Positions 16,665 to 26,724 are shown, counted from the first letter of the stretch. The stretch is 64,000 nucleotides of DNA from an uncultured Bacilli bacterium (GCA_934122215.1 CAKOWF010000001.1:1-64000); one strand, 5' to 3'. The notes: generated by a model not told the origin, from the letters alone. A program made the numbers and translations.

Positions 16665-16693
16665 ATAATACCACAAAATAAGGATTTTGTCAA
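16665..16693 (-). promoter_or_regulatory. Distal promoter of the repeat surface protein
   Basis: Minus strand TTGACA (16688-16693), 17-nt spacer, TATTAT (16665-16670). The -35 overlaps the stop codon of the Smr gene. It lies 83 bp upstream of an equally good second promoter. Confidence 0.75.
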
Positions 16694-16959
16694 ATTTTAA
16701 GACGAACAACTGTACATCCTCTATTGTTGTAATATATCTTATATTCTAAAACATTTTTATTTTGTTTTAATACTCTATGTGCAGACTTCATTACTGTTCC
16801 TGTTCCTATGCCATGAATTATTACTATAATTTCATTTTTCATTTTAATATTATCATTTATAAAATCATTTACTGCTAGTGCGGCTATATCACTAGTATAT
16901 CCATGTAAGTCCAATTTAGGAAACCTATCAATAAATAATATATTATCTATCTTTTCCAT
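16690..16959 (-). CDS. Stand-alone Smr-domain protein
   Basis: 89 residues forming one Smr domain: the LDLHGYTSDIA motif near the N-terminus and the HGIGTGTVMKSAHRVL motif in the centre are both present. Stand-alone Smr domains, like the C-terminal domain of MutS2, bind or cut nucleic acids; recent work links MutS2 and Smr proteins to collided ribosomes. The short N-terminus has no extra domain. ATG 16959 has an AAGGAG ribosome binding site. It lies between the prepilin peptidase terminator and the surface protein promoters. Confidence 0.85.
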   Translation of the reverse strand: MEKIDNILFIDRFPKLDLHGYTSDIAALAVNDFINDNIKMKNEIIVIIHGIGTGTVMKSAHRVLKQNKNVLEYKIYYNNRGCTVVRLKI

Positions 16960-16984
16960 ACATTACTCCTTTTTAAATTTAAAT

Positions 16985-17006
16985 AAAAAGAATATTAACT
17001 ATTCTT
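16985..17006 (-). terminator. Terminator after prepilin peptidase
   Basis: An AAGAATA/TATTCTT stem followed by U-rich sequence on the minus strand, just after the stop of the peptidase gene. Confidence 0.65.
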
Positions 17007-17804
17007 CTATTTTACAAATAAATTAATAACAGTCGATATATCTATTTTTAACAAAACAATTATTATAGCTGATAAAGCTAAAAATGGTCCAAAAGGAATA
17101 CTATTTTCTGGTATTTCTTCATCTTCAATATATTTTTTATTTTTATATTTAAAACTAAAATATATTGCTACAGGTAAGGCTATAAATGAGGCAATAAATA
17201 TTGAAATAATACTCATTTTCCAGCCAAATACTAATCCAAAAGTAAATAGTAATTTTATATCTCCTCCACCCATAGATTCTTTTTTAAACATAAAATCGCC
17301 CATTTTTTTCAAAATAAACATTAGTGAGAACGATATTATTCCATTTATTAATGAAGTAGCAAGTAAAGATATACCCCCCTTAACAAATAATAATATAGAA
17401 ATTATAATCGAACTTGATATTAATACCTCATCTGGTATAATCATCATTTGATAGTCACTAATAATTATTATTAATAACATTGAAATAAATGATATTGTTA
17501 TAAGAAAATCTATACTTGAACCATATATGTAATATGATAAGGCAAATAAGATTCCTGTAGATAATTCGAATATTGGATAAAATAAAGATATTTTAGATCC
17601 ACAATGTTTACATTTACCTTTTTGAAATAAATAAGAAAAAAAAGGAACTAATTCACTAGCTCCTAATTTGTGATTACAAGTCGTGCAGTGAGATGAAGGA
17701 TATATTAATGATTGCTTTTTTGGTACCCTATAACCAACTACATTGTAGAAAGATCCTAAGGTTATACCAAAAATAAATGATACAATTAAATAATAATATT
17801 CCAT
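17007..17804 (-). CDS. comC: Prepilin peptidase (PilD/ComC, A24 family)
   Basis: About 265 residues, polytopic. The N-terminal methyltransferase-like domain has GSFYNVVGYRVP and a four-Cys zinc site (CTTCNHKLG...CKHCGSK). The catalytic aspartates lie in SDYQMMIIPDE and in the GGGDIKL motif. It cleaves and N-methylates type IV pilin-like leaders. ATG 17804 chosen for the AAGGTGAG ribosome binding site. It follows the GspF gene by 12 nt, so the operon is GspF-ComC. The pilin-like substrate at 35.4-38.8 kb fits its specificity (G|FTLIE). Confidence 0.93.
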   Translation of the reverse strand: MEYYYLIVSFIFGITLGSFYNVVGYRVPKKQSLIYPSSHCTTCNHKLGASELVPFFSYLFQKGKCKHCGSKISLFYPIFELSTGILFALSYYIYGSSIDFLITISFISMLLIIIISDYQMMIIPDEVLISSSIIISILLFVKGGISLLATSLINGIISFSLMFILKKMGDFMFKKESMGGGDIKLLFTFGLVFGWKMSIISIFIASFIALPVAIYFSFKYKNKKYIEDEEIPENSIPFGPFLALSAIIIVLLKIDISTVINLFVK

Positions 17805-17816
17805 ACTTCTCACCTT

Positions 17817-19883
17817 CTAACCATAATTTTGAATTGAACTATACATATTAAACATTGGAACAATTACAGCTAAGATAATTGTACCAACTACTGCTGTTAA
17901 GAATACTGTTAATATTGGTTCAATAAATGATTTAATTCTAGTTACTGATTCTTTATGTAAATCTTGATAATATTCAGATACTTTTCCCATCATTTCTGCT
18001 AACTCACCAGTTTTTTCTCCAGTTACTAACATTTCATAAGCTGGTACAGGAAATGCCCAATGGCCTTCAAATGCTTTAGATATTTTTTCACCCTTAGCTA
18101 AATTTGTTATAGTATCTAGGATTAACATTTTATATATTTCATTGTTTGTAATTTTATTTAATACTTCCATACTATCAGTAATAAATACATTATGCGCTAA
18201 TAATGAAGAGAAAGTTTTAGTAAACATTGTAACTTCATTATATATAATAGTTTGACCTATTACAGGAATATGCATTGCTACCCATTGACATATAGTTCTA
18301 AATATTTTGACGTTTTTATATAAGTATATAAATATTAAAATAAATATTACTATGCCAATTAAAATCCAAATTATATAATTTTGTATAAATTCACTTACTG
18401 CTATTACAGCTAATGTAAATGATGGTATCTGTGATGCATCCATAGTTTCATATATTTCAACAAATTGTGGAATAACAAACATCATTATAAAAGTAATTAC
18501 TGCTGTAGCAAATACAAATACAATTGATGGATATGTTAATGCTGTTATCATTTGTTTTCTAGTACGCTCTGTTTCTGTATAATAATTAGCCATGTCATCT
18601 AAAACTTCTGGAAGTTCTCCAGTCATTTCAGCAGTTTTAACCATATTAATTAATAATCTTGGAAATGCTACATTTTGTTTTAATAAAGCTTCACTAAAAT
18701 TTTCACCTGTTGTTAAATCATATACGACACTTTCAAATATTTTTTTATAGCTTTTCTTTTTGAATTGTCTAGAAAGAATTTTTAATGCTTCAACAAGTGG
18801 TATACCTGCTTTTATATATGTTGATAATTGTGTTAAAAAGAAAATCAAATCTTTTGTTTTTATTTTTGTGTAATTAGTACTTCTACTTCCATGTAGAAAT
18901 TGAATCCACTTATTAGTTCTTATACTATATACTTCAAATCCTTCACTCAATAAATAAGAATGTACTTCAACTTTTGAAAAAGCTTCAAAGTATCCTTTAA
19001 CTACTTGTCCTTCTTTATTTTTAGCAACATATTCATATAGTAATTTTACATCACTTTTTTGAGCATCTTCTCCATCAAAATTTATTAGAAGAGCTTCTTT
19101 TTCCATCATCTTTTTATTTCGACTATGTTTTACAAAGTCATTATTATTAAACTTGTTTTTAATAGCTGTTGGAATGTTTAATATTCCTTCCCACATTTTC
19201 TTTAGTTTTTGTTTAAATCCTGATGTTGAAATATCCACATTCTTATCAATATAGCTATCATTTTCTTTTTTCTTTTTTTCTGCTTGCTTTTCAGCTTTTC
19301 GTATTCTTGCTTCTTCTTTTTTCTTATATTTTTCTTCATCTAAAGCAAGTTTTTGCATTTTTTCTTGATCTCTAACTATTTTTCTTTGAACTTTTAATTT
19401 TTGTTTTTCTAATTTTTTTAACAATTTTTCAGTTATTATTGGTTGTTCATTATATTGTTCAAATAGTTCTTCAGTTTGTTCTACAGAATCGTCTTTATTT
19501 TCTATAACAGGTTCTGTTTTAATTTCTGGTATAGTTTCTTCCATCTTATCGTCAGAAGTTATTTCTAATGTATTTTCTTCTTTTTTATTTTCTAATTTTA
19601 TTTTTGGTTTTTTATTTATTTGTATATACCATATTGGTGTACAGATAAATACACTTATGCCTTTTATAAAATATCTAAATAATTGATATACAAAATAGCA
19701 TACCCAAACAAATCCTTTAATACTATATTCAAATAGTACTAAAATTTTATTTATAGCATACAATGTTCCTATAGTGAAATATCTTATTATATAATATGGT
19801 ATTTTCAATATTGCGAATACTATTTTGTACACAAAAATAAATGGAAGTAAATATATCGGTTTTCGCATATCAAGCACCGCCAT
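17817..19883 (-). CDS. GspF/PilC-type inner-membrane platform protein with ~290-residue N-terminal extension
   Basis: 688 residues; normal GspF/PilC proteins are about 350-400. The C-terminal ~400 residues are canonical: YEYVAKNKEGQVVKGYFEA at about 285, two T2SSF domains (TKDLIFFLTQLSTYIKAGIPLVEALK and EVTMFTKTFSSLLAHNVFI...) and three transmembrane helices. The preceding ~290 residues are unusual: two or three hydrophobic segments (about 10-85), an acidic linker and a Lys/Glu/Arg coiled coil (about 150-205). The platform protein organises pilin assembly at the membrane. The start is ambiguous: ATG 19883, or ATG 19868 with a better-spaced GGTG. No GspE ATPase gene is seen in this window. Confidence 0.88.
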   Translation of the reverse strand: MAVLDMRKPIYLLPFIFVYKIVFAILKIPYYIIRYFTIGTLYAINKILVLFEYSIKGFVWVCYFVYQLFRYFIKGISVFICTPIWYIQINKKPKIKLENKKEENTLEITSDDKMEETIPEIKTEPVIENKDDSVEQTEELFEQYNEQPIITEKLLKKLEKQKLKVQRKIVRDQEKMQKLALDEEKYKKKEEARIRKAEKQAEKKKKENDSYIDKNVDISTSGFKQKLKKMWEGILNIPTAIKNKFNNNDFVKHSRNKKMMEKEALLINFDGEDAQKSDVKLLYEYVAKNKEGQVVKGYFEAFSKVEVHSYLLSEGFEVYSIRTNKWIQFLHGSRSTNYTKIKTKDLIFFLTQLSTYIKAGIPLVEALKILSRQFKKKSYKKIFESVVYDLTTGENFSEALLKQNVAFPRLLINMVKTAEMTGELPEVLDDMANYYTETERTRKQMITALTYPSIVFVFATAVITFIMMFVIPQFVEIYETMDASQIPSFTLAVIAVSEFIQNYIIWILIGIVIFILIFIYLYKNVKIFRTICQWVAMHIPVIGQTIIYNEVTMFTKTFSSLLAHNVFITDSMEVLNKITNNEIYKMLILDTITNLAKGEKISKAFEGHWAFPVPAYEMLVTGEKTGELAEMMGKVSEYYQDLHKESVTRIKSFIEPILTVFLTAVVGTIILAVIVPMFNMYSSIQNYG

Positions 19884-19982
19884 TCTCTTTATTCTTATAC
19901 ACTAAATAGATTATATCATAATTTTGTATTTTGTAAAACATTTTTTGTAAAGTTCATATAATATTTTAGAAAGGAGTATATT

Positions 19983-20303
19983 ATGAATTATTATAATCCC
20001 TATTTCATGCCTTATACTAGTGCTCCAGCAAGTACTGGCTTATTTTCTAGACTATTAGGTGGTAATAAATTAACATTATCTTCTATTTTATCCGGAACAG
20101 GTAAAGTTGTTAATTTTGCTAATCAAGCTATACCACTTGTTAAACAAATAAACCCAGTAATTAAAAATGCTAAAACTATGTTTAAAGTTATGAATGAGTT
20201 TAAAAAGGTGGAAACACCTAATGTGAATCAAAATGATATAGAAACAAAAAAAGAAGCAGTCATTTCTACTTCCAATACTGAGGGCCCAACTTTTTTCCTA
20301 TAA
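19983..20303 (+). CDS. yqfQ: YqfQ-like (VrrA/YqfQ family) protein
   Basis: 106 residues. A Tyr/Asn/Pro-rich head (MNYYNPYFMPYTS) is followed by LSSILSGTGKVVNFANQAIPLVKQINPVIKNAKTMFKVMNEFK. This matches the helical core of the YqfQ/VrrA family, found in Bacillus near sigA, trmK and dnaG, exactly the neighbourhood here. It may be spore-associated in Bacillus. AAAGGAG ribosome binding site. The last 38 nt overlap the 3' end of trmK on the other strand (convergent). Confidence 0.75.
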   Translation: MNYYNPYFMPYTSAPASTGLFSRLLGGNKLTLSSILSGTGKVVNFANQAIPLVKQINPVIKNAKTMFKVMNEFKKVETPNVNQNDIETKKEAVISTSNTEGPTFFL

Positions 20304-20949
20304 GTTCTATTATCCAATCTATATGTTTCGAATAAGCTAGTCTTTTTTGAGGATATTTATTGGGTATTTTTTTTAGTATGTCTCTATTTTCATAGAATAA
20401 TGATTCATAATATCTAAATACCTCATAACTCTTATCTTTTATTAATAATGGTCCTAAATATAGTTCTCTTGCTGTATAATTTTTGCAGCCTTTTATAAAT
20501 TTTATAACTACATAAAATTTATAGTTTTCTAATGCTACTTTTTCTTCTACTATTCTAAATTTTTTTACCATCATTCTTCTTCTCAATAATTTTAATTCAG
20601 TTTGTGTTGATATAATAATTGATTTTGCTTCATATATTCTTTCATCTTCTAATATTTTTAAGATTGTTTCAGTTCCCATACCAGATAATACGATTATTTT
20701 ATTTTTTATATCCGGAATGTCTTTTAGTCCATCACATACTTTTAATTTTACTTCATTTGTTAGTCCATATCGATATAAATTTTTTCTTGCTTGTTTTATA
20801 GCTCCTTCACTAATATCGGTTGCTATACATTTATTATCATTATACAATGTTAAATATATATCTAATAATGCATGATCACACCCAACATCTATCACTTCAC
20901 TTCCTTTATCTACTAGTGAAGCAATAGTTTTTAATCTTTCATCTAACAT
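20266..20949 (-). CDS. trmK: tRNA (adenine22-N1)-methyltransferase TrmK
   Basis: 227 residues starting [33 protein letters not shown], where the SAM-binding motif I (DVGCDHALLDI) is characteristic. The later VLSGMGTETILKIL corresponds to the conserved GMGG-like motif. It methylates A22 in the tRNA D-loop. Its ATG overlaps the rpoD stop (TAATG), so it is translated as the third gene of dnaG-rpoD-trmK, an order conserved in Firmicutes. Confidence 0.95.
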   Translation of the reverse strand: MLDERLKTIASLVDKGSEVIDVGCDHALLDIYLTLYNDNKCIATDISEGAIKQARKNLYRYGLTNEVKLKVCDGLKDIPDIKNKIIVLSGMGTETILKILEDERIYEAKSIIISTQTELKLLRRRMMVKKFRIVEEKVALENYKFYVVIKFIKGCKNYTARELYLGPLLIKDKSYEVFRYYESLFYENRDILKKIPNKYPQKRLAYSKHIDWIIELIGKKLGPQYWK

Positions 20950-22037
20950 TATTCACCCATGTAATCTTTTAATTTTCTAGAACGACTTGGGTGTCTTAAT
21001 TTTCTTAAAGCTTTAGCTTCAATTTGTCTAATTCTTTCACGAGTTACACCAAATAATTGCCCAACTTCTTCTAATGTTCTTGATTTTCCATCTTCTAAGC
21101 CAAAACGTAAACGGATTACTTTTTCTTCTCTTTCAGTTAGTGTTAATAATACTTTAGATATTTCATCTTTTAGCATTTCATTTGTTGCATATTCTTCTGG
21201 TGATACATTTCTTTCATCTTTTATAAAATCTCCTAAATGAGAATCTTCTTCTTCTCCAATAGGTGTTTCTAAGCTAACTGGTTCTTGACTAATTTTGTAT
21301 ATTTCTCTTATTCTATCTACTGATGTATGCATTTTTTCTGCTAATTCTTCTTCTGTTGGTTCACGATTTAATTCTAGTGTTAATTGTCTTTGGATACGAG
21401 CTAATTTGTTAATAGTTTCTACCATATGAACAGGAACACGTATTGTTCTTGCTTGATCGGCTATTGCTCTAGTTATAGCTTGTCTAATCCACCATGTAGC
21501 ATATGTAGAAAATTTAAAACCTTTTCCAACATCAAATTTATCTACTGCTTTCATTAAACCAATATTACCTTCTTGAATTAAATCTAGGAATAACATTCCT
21601 CTTCCAACATATCTTTTAGCTATACTTACAACTAATCTTAAATTGGCTTCTGCTAGTATCTTTTTAGCTTCTTCATCACCATTTAAAATTCTATCAGATA
21701 ATTCTAATTCTTCTTCCATAGAAAGTAATTTTATTTGACCTATTTCTTTTAGGTACATTCTAACAGGATCATTAATGGTTAAATCTTTTGTTAAAACTTC
21801 ATCATCTAGTAATAATGGTGAACCACCATCTTCTTCACTAGTTCCTGCTTCATCTTCTGATACTACTGCTATACTATTTTCATTAAAAGTATTGTATAAA
21901 TCATCTAATGAATCTGCATCTAATTCTAATCCTTTTAAAGCATTTGCTAGTTCTTCATAAGTGATAAAACCTTTTTCTTTACCATTTTTTACTAATTCTT
22001 GTTTTCTTTCTTCAAAACTTTTAATTTCATTTACCAT
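20949..22037 (-). CDS. rpoD: Primary sigma factor RpoD/SigA
   Basis: 362 residues, close to B. subtilis SigA (371). Region 1.2 ([14 protein letters not shown]), region 2 ([41 protein letters not shown]...[17 protein letters not shown]), region 3 and the region 4 helix-turn-helix ([30 protein letters not shown]) are all present. Housekeeping promoter recognition. Its 5' end overlaps dnaG by 11 nt; AGAGGGATAT ribosome binding site. Confidence 0.98.
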   Translation of the reverse strand: MVNEIKSFEERKQELVKNGKEKGFITYEELANALKGLELDADSLDDLYNTFNENSIAVVSEDEAGTSEEDGGSPLLLDDEVLTKDLTINDPVRMYLKEIGQIKLLSMEEELELSDRILNGDEEAKKILAEANLRLVVSIAKRYVGRGMLFLDLIQEGNIGLMKAVDKFDVGKGFKFSTYATWWIRQAITRAIADQARTIRVPVHMVETINKLARIQRQLTLELNREPTEEELAEKMHTSVDRIREIYKISQEPVSLETPIGEEEDSHLGDFIKDERNVSPEEYATNEMLKDEISKVLLTLTEREEKVIRLRFGLEDGKSRTLEEVGQLFGVTRERIRQIEAKALRKLRHPSRSRKLKDYMGE

Positions 22038-23793
22038 AATATCCCTCTTTCTTTATTTCTTGTTCTTCTCTTGTTAAATCTAGTATTTTTATTGCAATTT
22101 CATTTCTTTCATTTTTATCAATAACAGTATGCATTAATTCCTGTAATCTTTTTTTCTCTATTTTTATATTATTTAATTTTATTGTATATATATACCCAAG
22201 TATTTCTTCTTTTGTATATTCTTCTTTTAAGTTTAATAATAACAGTTCATTTATAGTATTTGTTTCTTCTTCATCATTTATAAATTCAGATAAAAGATCA
22301 GCAACTTTAATATCACTTGTTTTAGATATTGCTATTACTTCTAAAGCTAATTTTCTATATCTACTTGTTTGTAAAAATACTTTATTATTATTGAATATAG
22401 TTACTACTTCTTTGCTATTAATTAAATAATACATTAGTGACTGTTCTGCTTTTAATGCAGCTGTAGTTTGTTTATTTTGAATTACTACTTCTTTTGGTGT
22501 CTCTTTTGTTTGTTCGTTCATATTTTCTAATTTTTCTCTTAAAATGTCAAGACCTAAATTACTTTCAGTTGAAAGTTTTTGTAAAGTTAATTCTTTTAAA
22601 ATAACATCATCAGTTTTATTTACTTCATTTAACACATTATTTATATATTTTGAATATTCAACTTGATCTGTTAAATTTAAATCTTTTTTTAAATATTTTA
22701 GCTTAAAATCCATAATACTTATTGGATTATTTATTTTATCTAAAAATGAATTCCCATATTTTTTTATATATTCATCAGGATCTAAATTTTCTTCCAATCT
22801 AACCACTTTGGGTATTACATTTAATTTTCCTAATTCTTCACTACATGAAAATGTTGCTTTTGCACCAGCACCATCACCATCAAAACATAATATTACTTCT
22901 TTTGCCATTCTTTTTATTAAATTAGCTTGATTTTCTGTTACAGCCGTACCCATAGTTGCTACCACATTTTTTATTCCTACTTTATATGCTGCAATAACAT
23001 CCATAAATCCTTCCATTACTATAATTTTTCCGGTTTTTCTTGCTTCTTCTTTCGCCCTATGATAATTATATAAAAGTTCTCCTTTTTTGAATATTGGTGT
23101 TTCTTTTGTATTAACATATTTTGCAGTATCTAATGAATCATATATTCTTCCACTATATCCAACTATATTTCCATTTAAATCATATAATGGAAACATAATT
23201 CTATTATAGTAAATATCATGTAATCCTTTTTCATTATCTCCTACTAACCCACTATTTATTAAATCTTTTTCTTTGTATCCTTTTTTTAATAACATATTTG
23301 TTATTAATTTAGAATCTTTAATTGCTAATCCAATTCCAAATTCTTTTATTATTTCATTTGTTATTTCCCTATTTTTTAGATATTCTTTTGCTTTTATTCC
23401 TAATTCTGAATTTAGGTTATTTTGATATATTTTTTGACTTGTTTCATATATATCATATAATTCTTTATTTTTGTTTGTTTTTTGTTTTACATTTCCTAAT
23501 GATATAGTTATTCCTGCTTTATCTGCTAATTTTTTTAAAGCTTCTACAAAATTAATATTTTCATAATTCATTAAGAATGTTATTACATTACCACTTGCTC
23601 CACAGGAAAAGCATCTATATATTTGTTTTTCTCTTGAAACACTCATACTTGGTGAATGATCAGCATGAAAAGGACAAACACCAAAGAAATTTTTTCCTTT
23701 GGCTGTTAATGGTATGTATTCGGAAATAACATCGACAATATCAACACTATTTCTAATTTCTTTGATTTCTGATTCTTTCAAATAATTATCCAT
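22027..23793 (-). CDS. dnaG: DNA primase DnaG
   Basis: 588 residues. The N-terminal CHC2 zinc finger ([10 protein letters not shown]...CFSCG) is followed by the primase core and the Toprim domain ([20 protein letters not shown] and [15 protein letters not shown], acidic metal ligands). The C-terminal helicase-interaction domain is divergent. It makes RNA primers at the replication fork. First gene of the macromolecular synthesis operon; AGGAGGA ribosome binding site. Confidence 0.97.
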   Translation of the reverse strand: MDNYLKESEIKEIRNSVDIVDVISEYIPLTAKGKNFFGVCPFHADHSPSMSVSREKQIYRCFSCGASGNVITFLMNYENINFVEALKKLADKAGITISLGNVKQKTNKNKELYDIYETSQKIYQNNLNSELGIKAKEYLKNREITNEIIKEFGIGLAIKDSKLITNMLLKKGYKEKDLINSGLVGDNEKGLHDIYYNRIMFPLYDLNGNIVGYSGRIYDSLDTAKYVNTKETPIFKKGELLYNYHRAKEEARKTGKIIVMEGFMDVIAAYKVGIKNVVATMGTAVTENQANLIKRMAKEVILCFDGDGAGAKATFSCSEELGKLNVIPKVVRLEENLDPDEYIKKYGNSFLDKINNPISIMDFKLKYLKKDLNLTDQVEYSKYINNVLNEVNKTDDVILKELTLQKLSTESNLGLDILREKLENMNEQTKETPKEVVIQNKQTTAALKAEQSLMYYLINSKEVVTIFNNNKVFLQTSRYRKLALEVIAISKTSDIKVADLLSEFINDEEETNTINELLLLNLKEEYTKEEILGYIYTIKLNNIKIEKKRLQELMHTVIDKNERNEIAIKILDLTREEQEIKKEGYYGK

Positions 23794-23853
23794 GTCATTT
23801 CCTCCTTTAGTATATTTTTTTATTTATTAAACATAATATTAGTGGTGAGATTT

Positions 23854-24390
23854 ATGAATTTAAAGAAAGTTAAAATTATAAATGTTTTTGCAGTATTTTT
23901 GCTATCTTTTTTAGCACATAATATATATAAATGGTTTCCTAATACGATTACTTCAATATTTTTTCCAGTTAATGAAAGTATTTTTGAACATATGAAAATT
24001 ATTTCTACTTGCTTTTTATCTTATGGAATTTTTGAATTTTTTATAATTAAACATTTTAATATTAAATTTAATAATTATTTATTTTCTTGTTTTTTATCTG
24101 TTTTATTAGGTATAATTATTTACCTAATTATATTTGTACCAATTCATTTATTTATAAGTCGTTCTATGTTTATACCAATTATTTTATTATTTATAGTCTA
24201 CATTTTCATGAACATAATAAGTTACTATATTTTAACAATTAATGAAATACCTCATATAGAAAATATTTCAATAATTTTAGTAATTGCTTTATATATTTTA
24301 TTTGGATATCTTACTTATAAGCCTCCACATATTTTCTTATTTTTTGATACTGTTTTAGAAAAATATGGTATTAATGAATATTTAGTTTAA
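23854..24390 (+). CDS. Polytopic membrane protein, DUF6512-like
   Basis: About 178 residues with six hydrophobic segments. FPVNESIFEHMKI near the N-terminus and TYKPPHIFLFFDTVLEKYGI at the C-terminus match the conserved ends of DUF6512 proteins as I remember them. Function unknown. Start ATG 23854 with a GGTGAG ribosome binding site; an earlier in-frame start lacks one. It is divergent from dnaG and overlaps the 3' end of alaS by 9 nt (convergent). Confidence 0.75.
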   Translation: MNLKKVKIINVFAVFLLSFLAHNIYKWFPNTITSIFFPVNESIFEHMKIISTCFLSYGIFEFFIIKHFNIKFNNYLFSCFLSVLLGIIIYLIIFVPIHLFISRSMFIPIILLFIVYIFMNIISYYILTINEIPHIENISIILVIALYILFGYLTYKPPHIFLFFDTVLEKYGINEYLV

Positions 24391-26142
24391 AATTCCTTTT
24401 ATTCTCCTTACACCTGAAGAAGATGCTTCTTCTTTTTTTATAGTGAAATGTCCTAATTCTTTAGTGTTTTTTACATGAGGTCCCCCACATAATTCTTTAG
24501 ATACAGTACCATATTTATCATTACCTATTGAGTATACTGTTACAATATCAGGATATTTTTCTATAAACATACATTCTGCTCCTGATTTAATTGCTTCTTC
24601 TTTACTCATTTCTTCAACAGTTACATCTAGTCCTGCTTCTATCCATTCATTAACTAATTTTTCAGTATTCATTTTTTCTTCTTCTGTTAATTTATGATCG
24701 CAATTGAAGTCAAATCTTAATCTTTCACTAGTAATATTTGAACCTTTTTGGTGAACATCTTTACTAACTGTTATTTTAAGTGCTGCATTTAAAAGATGTG
24801 TAGCTGTATGATATTTTGTTTCAATTTCACCATTACCACCTAATCCACCTTTGAATTGTCCAGCAGATGCTGTTCTACTTTTTTCTTGGTGTTCCTTAAA
24901 TTTAGCAATAAATCCTTCTTCATCTACTTTGATATTAAGTTCATTTGCTAATTCTTTTGTTAATTCTATTGGAAATCCATATGTATCAAATAAATGAAAT
25001 GCTGTAATTCCATCTATATCAGAATTATTTTTTGTTACTTTTTCAAATTCTCTTAATCCTTTTTCTAAAGTTCTATTAAATTTCAATTTTTCATTTTTTA
25101 AAACTTCTAATACAACTTCACGATTATCTTTTAATTCTTTATAATATACTTCATACATATTTAAAATTACTTCTGCAATTCTTTGTTCCCAATCAGAATT
25201 AATATCGATATTTAAGTTTTTAGCATGTCTTATAGCACGTCTAATTAATCTTCTTAAAATATAACCTTGTCCAACATTGCTAGGCTTAATTCCTGCCGGA
25301 TCAGCACTTATAAATACAGAAGTTCTCAAATGATCTGCTATAATACGCATACTTTTTTCATTTCCCTCATATGTTTTTCCTGATACTTCTTCAATTATTT
25401 TTATAACAGGAATCCATATTGATGATGCATAATTATCAGTTTTGCCTTCTAATATAGCAGTCACTCTTTCAACTCCCATTCCTGTATCTACATTTTTTTT
25501 AGGAAGTTCAACAATTTTACCATCTTCATTATGATTGTATTGCATAAATACGTCATTCCATATTTCAACCCATCTGCTATCTTCTGGATCAAATGTTTCT
25601 GGTATTGGATCATTACTACGCCAATAAAACATTTCAGAATCAGGTCCACATAGTCCTGGCATTTCTAAGTTAGGCCACCAATTATCTTCTTTAGTAGCGA
25701 AAATTCTTTTTTCAGGAATTCCTAATTTTAGCCAAATATTTTTTGTGTATGTATCCATTGGAGCAATTTCATTTCCAGCAAATATTGTTACAGCTAATCT
25801 TTCTACTGGTATATTTAATACTTTTGTTAAAAATTCAAAACTCCATGATATAGCTTCATCTTTAAAATAATCTCCTAATGACCAATTACCTAACATTTCA
25901 AAAAATGTATGGTGATATGTATCTCCTACTTCATCCAAATCATTTGTTCTAATACACTTTTGGTAGTCACATAATCTTGTACCATATGGATGTGGTTGTC
26001 CCATTAAGTAAGGTATTAATGGTTGCATTCCTGCTGTATTAAACAAAACTGTATTATCATTTTCTGGTACTACTGGTGCACTTGGTATTTGTTTATGCCC
26101 TTTACTTACAAAAAAATTTATGTATAAGTCTTTTAAATTCAT
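24382..26142 (-). CDS. alaS: Short-form alanyl-tRNA synthetase lacking the C-Ala domain
   Basis: 586 residues against about 870-890 for typical bacterial AlaRS. The catalytic class II core is complete (FNTAGMQPLIPYLMGQPHPYG, TFFEMLGNWSLGDYF), as is the tRNA-recognition region. The editing domain has both zinc/editing motifs (HTATHLLNAAL and CGGPH). The protein then ends at SSGVRRIKGILN, so the C-terminal oligomerisation/elbow-binding domain is absent. The AGMQPLIPYLMGQPHP motif is more like the short AlaRS of candidate-phyla bacteria than the classical Bacillus enzyme (AGMVQFKDVF), which hints at transfer. TAATG overlap with the upstream kinase gene; GGTGAAAT ribosome binding site. Confidence 0.93.
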   Translation of the reverse strand: MNLKDLYINFFVSKGHKQIPSAPVVPENDNTVLFNTAGMQPLIPYLMGQPHPYGTRLCDYQKCIRTNDLDEVGDTYHHTFFEMLGNWSLGDYFKDEAISWSFEFLTKVLNIPVERLAVTIFAGNEIAPMDTYTKNIWLKLGIPEKRIFATKEDNWWPNLEMPGLCGPDSEMFYWRSNDPIPETFDPEDSRWVEIWNDVFMQYNHNEDGKIVELPKKNVDTGMGVERVTAILEGKTDNYASSIWIPVIKIIEEVSGKTYEGNEKSMRIIADHLRTSVFISADPAGIKPSNVGQGYILRRLIRRAIRHAKNLNIDINSDWEQRIAEVILNMYEVYYKELKDNREVVLEVLKNEKLKFNRTLEKGLREFEKVTKNNSDIDGITAFHLFDTYGFPIELTKELANELNIKVDEEGFIAKFKEHQEKSRTASAGQFKGGLGGNGEIETKYHTATHLLNAALKITVSKDVHQKGSNITSERLRFDFNCDHKLTEEEKMNTEKLVNEWIEAGLDVTVEEMSKEEAIKSGAECMFIEKYPDIVTVYSIGNDKYGTVSKELCGGPHVKNTKELGHFTIKKEEASSSGVRRIKGILN

Positions 26143-26684
26143 TATTTCACCTCATCTAATATATTATTAATTTTAATTCTTAATTCTTCTAATGTTCCAT
26201 TATTGATTATTTTGTAATCATATTTATCATAATTATTTAATGCTGTTTCAGTTATGTGTTGTTGTTGCTTTTCTGTCAAATCAGAATAATTTCTTTCTAT
26301 CTTAATTCTAATTACTTTTTCATATTTATTATATGGTACTTCAATTTCTTCTTTTAATCTAGCATCTGCTATTATAATTACATCATAAAAATATGAATAG
26401 ACTTCTATATCTTGTAACATTCTATTTATGAAAAAATTATTATCTATTTTATTTCTTATTATTTCAGTACCTAATTGTTGTAAAAATTCTCTTGGCTTTG
26501 TTTCCTCTGATCCATCCCAATTTAATATTTTTTGTGCATAATTTTTAATTGATTCAGCATAAATTAAATCGATAACTTTCATATTTTTATTATTATAATA
26601 TTCTTTAATATAGTCAGTAATAGTATTTTTACCACTTCTTGCTTTTCCATATATCACAAATATTATAGGTTTCTTTTTTTTCAT
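26142..26684 (-). CDS. P-loop deoxynucleoside-monophosphate-kinase-like protein
   Basis: 180 residues. A Walker A motif (IYGKARSGKNTITDYI) opens the protein. REFLQQLGTEIIRNKIDNNFFINRM and IIIADARLKEEIEVPYN resemble the phage-type deoxynucleotide monophosphate kinase (T4 gp1-like) fold. Substrate uncertain; an adenylate- or dephospho-CoA-kinase-like role is also possible. It immediately precedes alaS (1-nt overlap) and has a GAAGGTG ribosome binding site. Confidence 0.7.
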   Translation of the reverse strand: MKKKKPIIFVIYGKARSGKNTITDYIKEYYNNKNMKVIDLIYAESIKNYAQKILNWDGSEETKPREFLQQLGTEIIRNKIDNNFFINRMLQDIEVYSYFYDVIIIADARLKEEIEVPYNKYEKVIRIKIERNYSDLTEKQQQHITETALNNYDKYDYKIINNGTLEELRIKINNILDEVK

Positions 26685-26699
26685 TTTTTCACCTTCATA

Positions 26700-26724
26700 A
26701 ACAAAGTACCACTATGTGATACTT
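26700..26724 (-). terminator. Terminator after the AI-2E-type exporter
   Basis: On the minus strand AAGTATCAC pairs with GTGGTACTT (one G-U pair) around an ATA loop, followed by UUUGUUU. It lies 3' of the gene ending at 26723. Confidence 0.65.

Noticed and set aside
16703..16715. LexA-like CGAACAACTGTAC at the end of the Smr gene
   Set aside because: It lies within the coding sequence (Thr-Val-Val-Arg codons) with no promoter in register; resemblance to the ruvAB box is probably chance.
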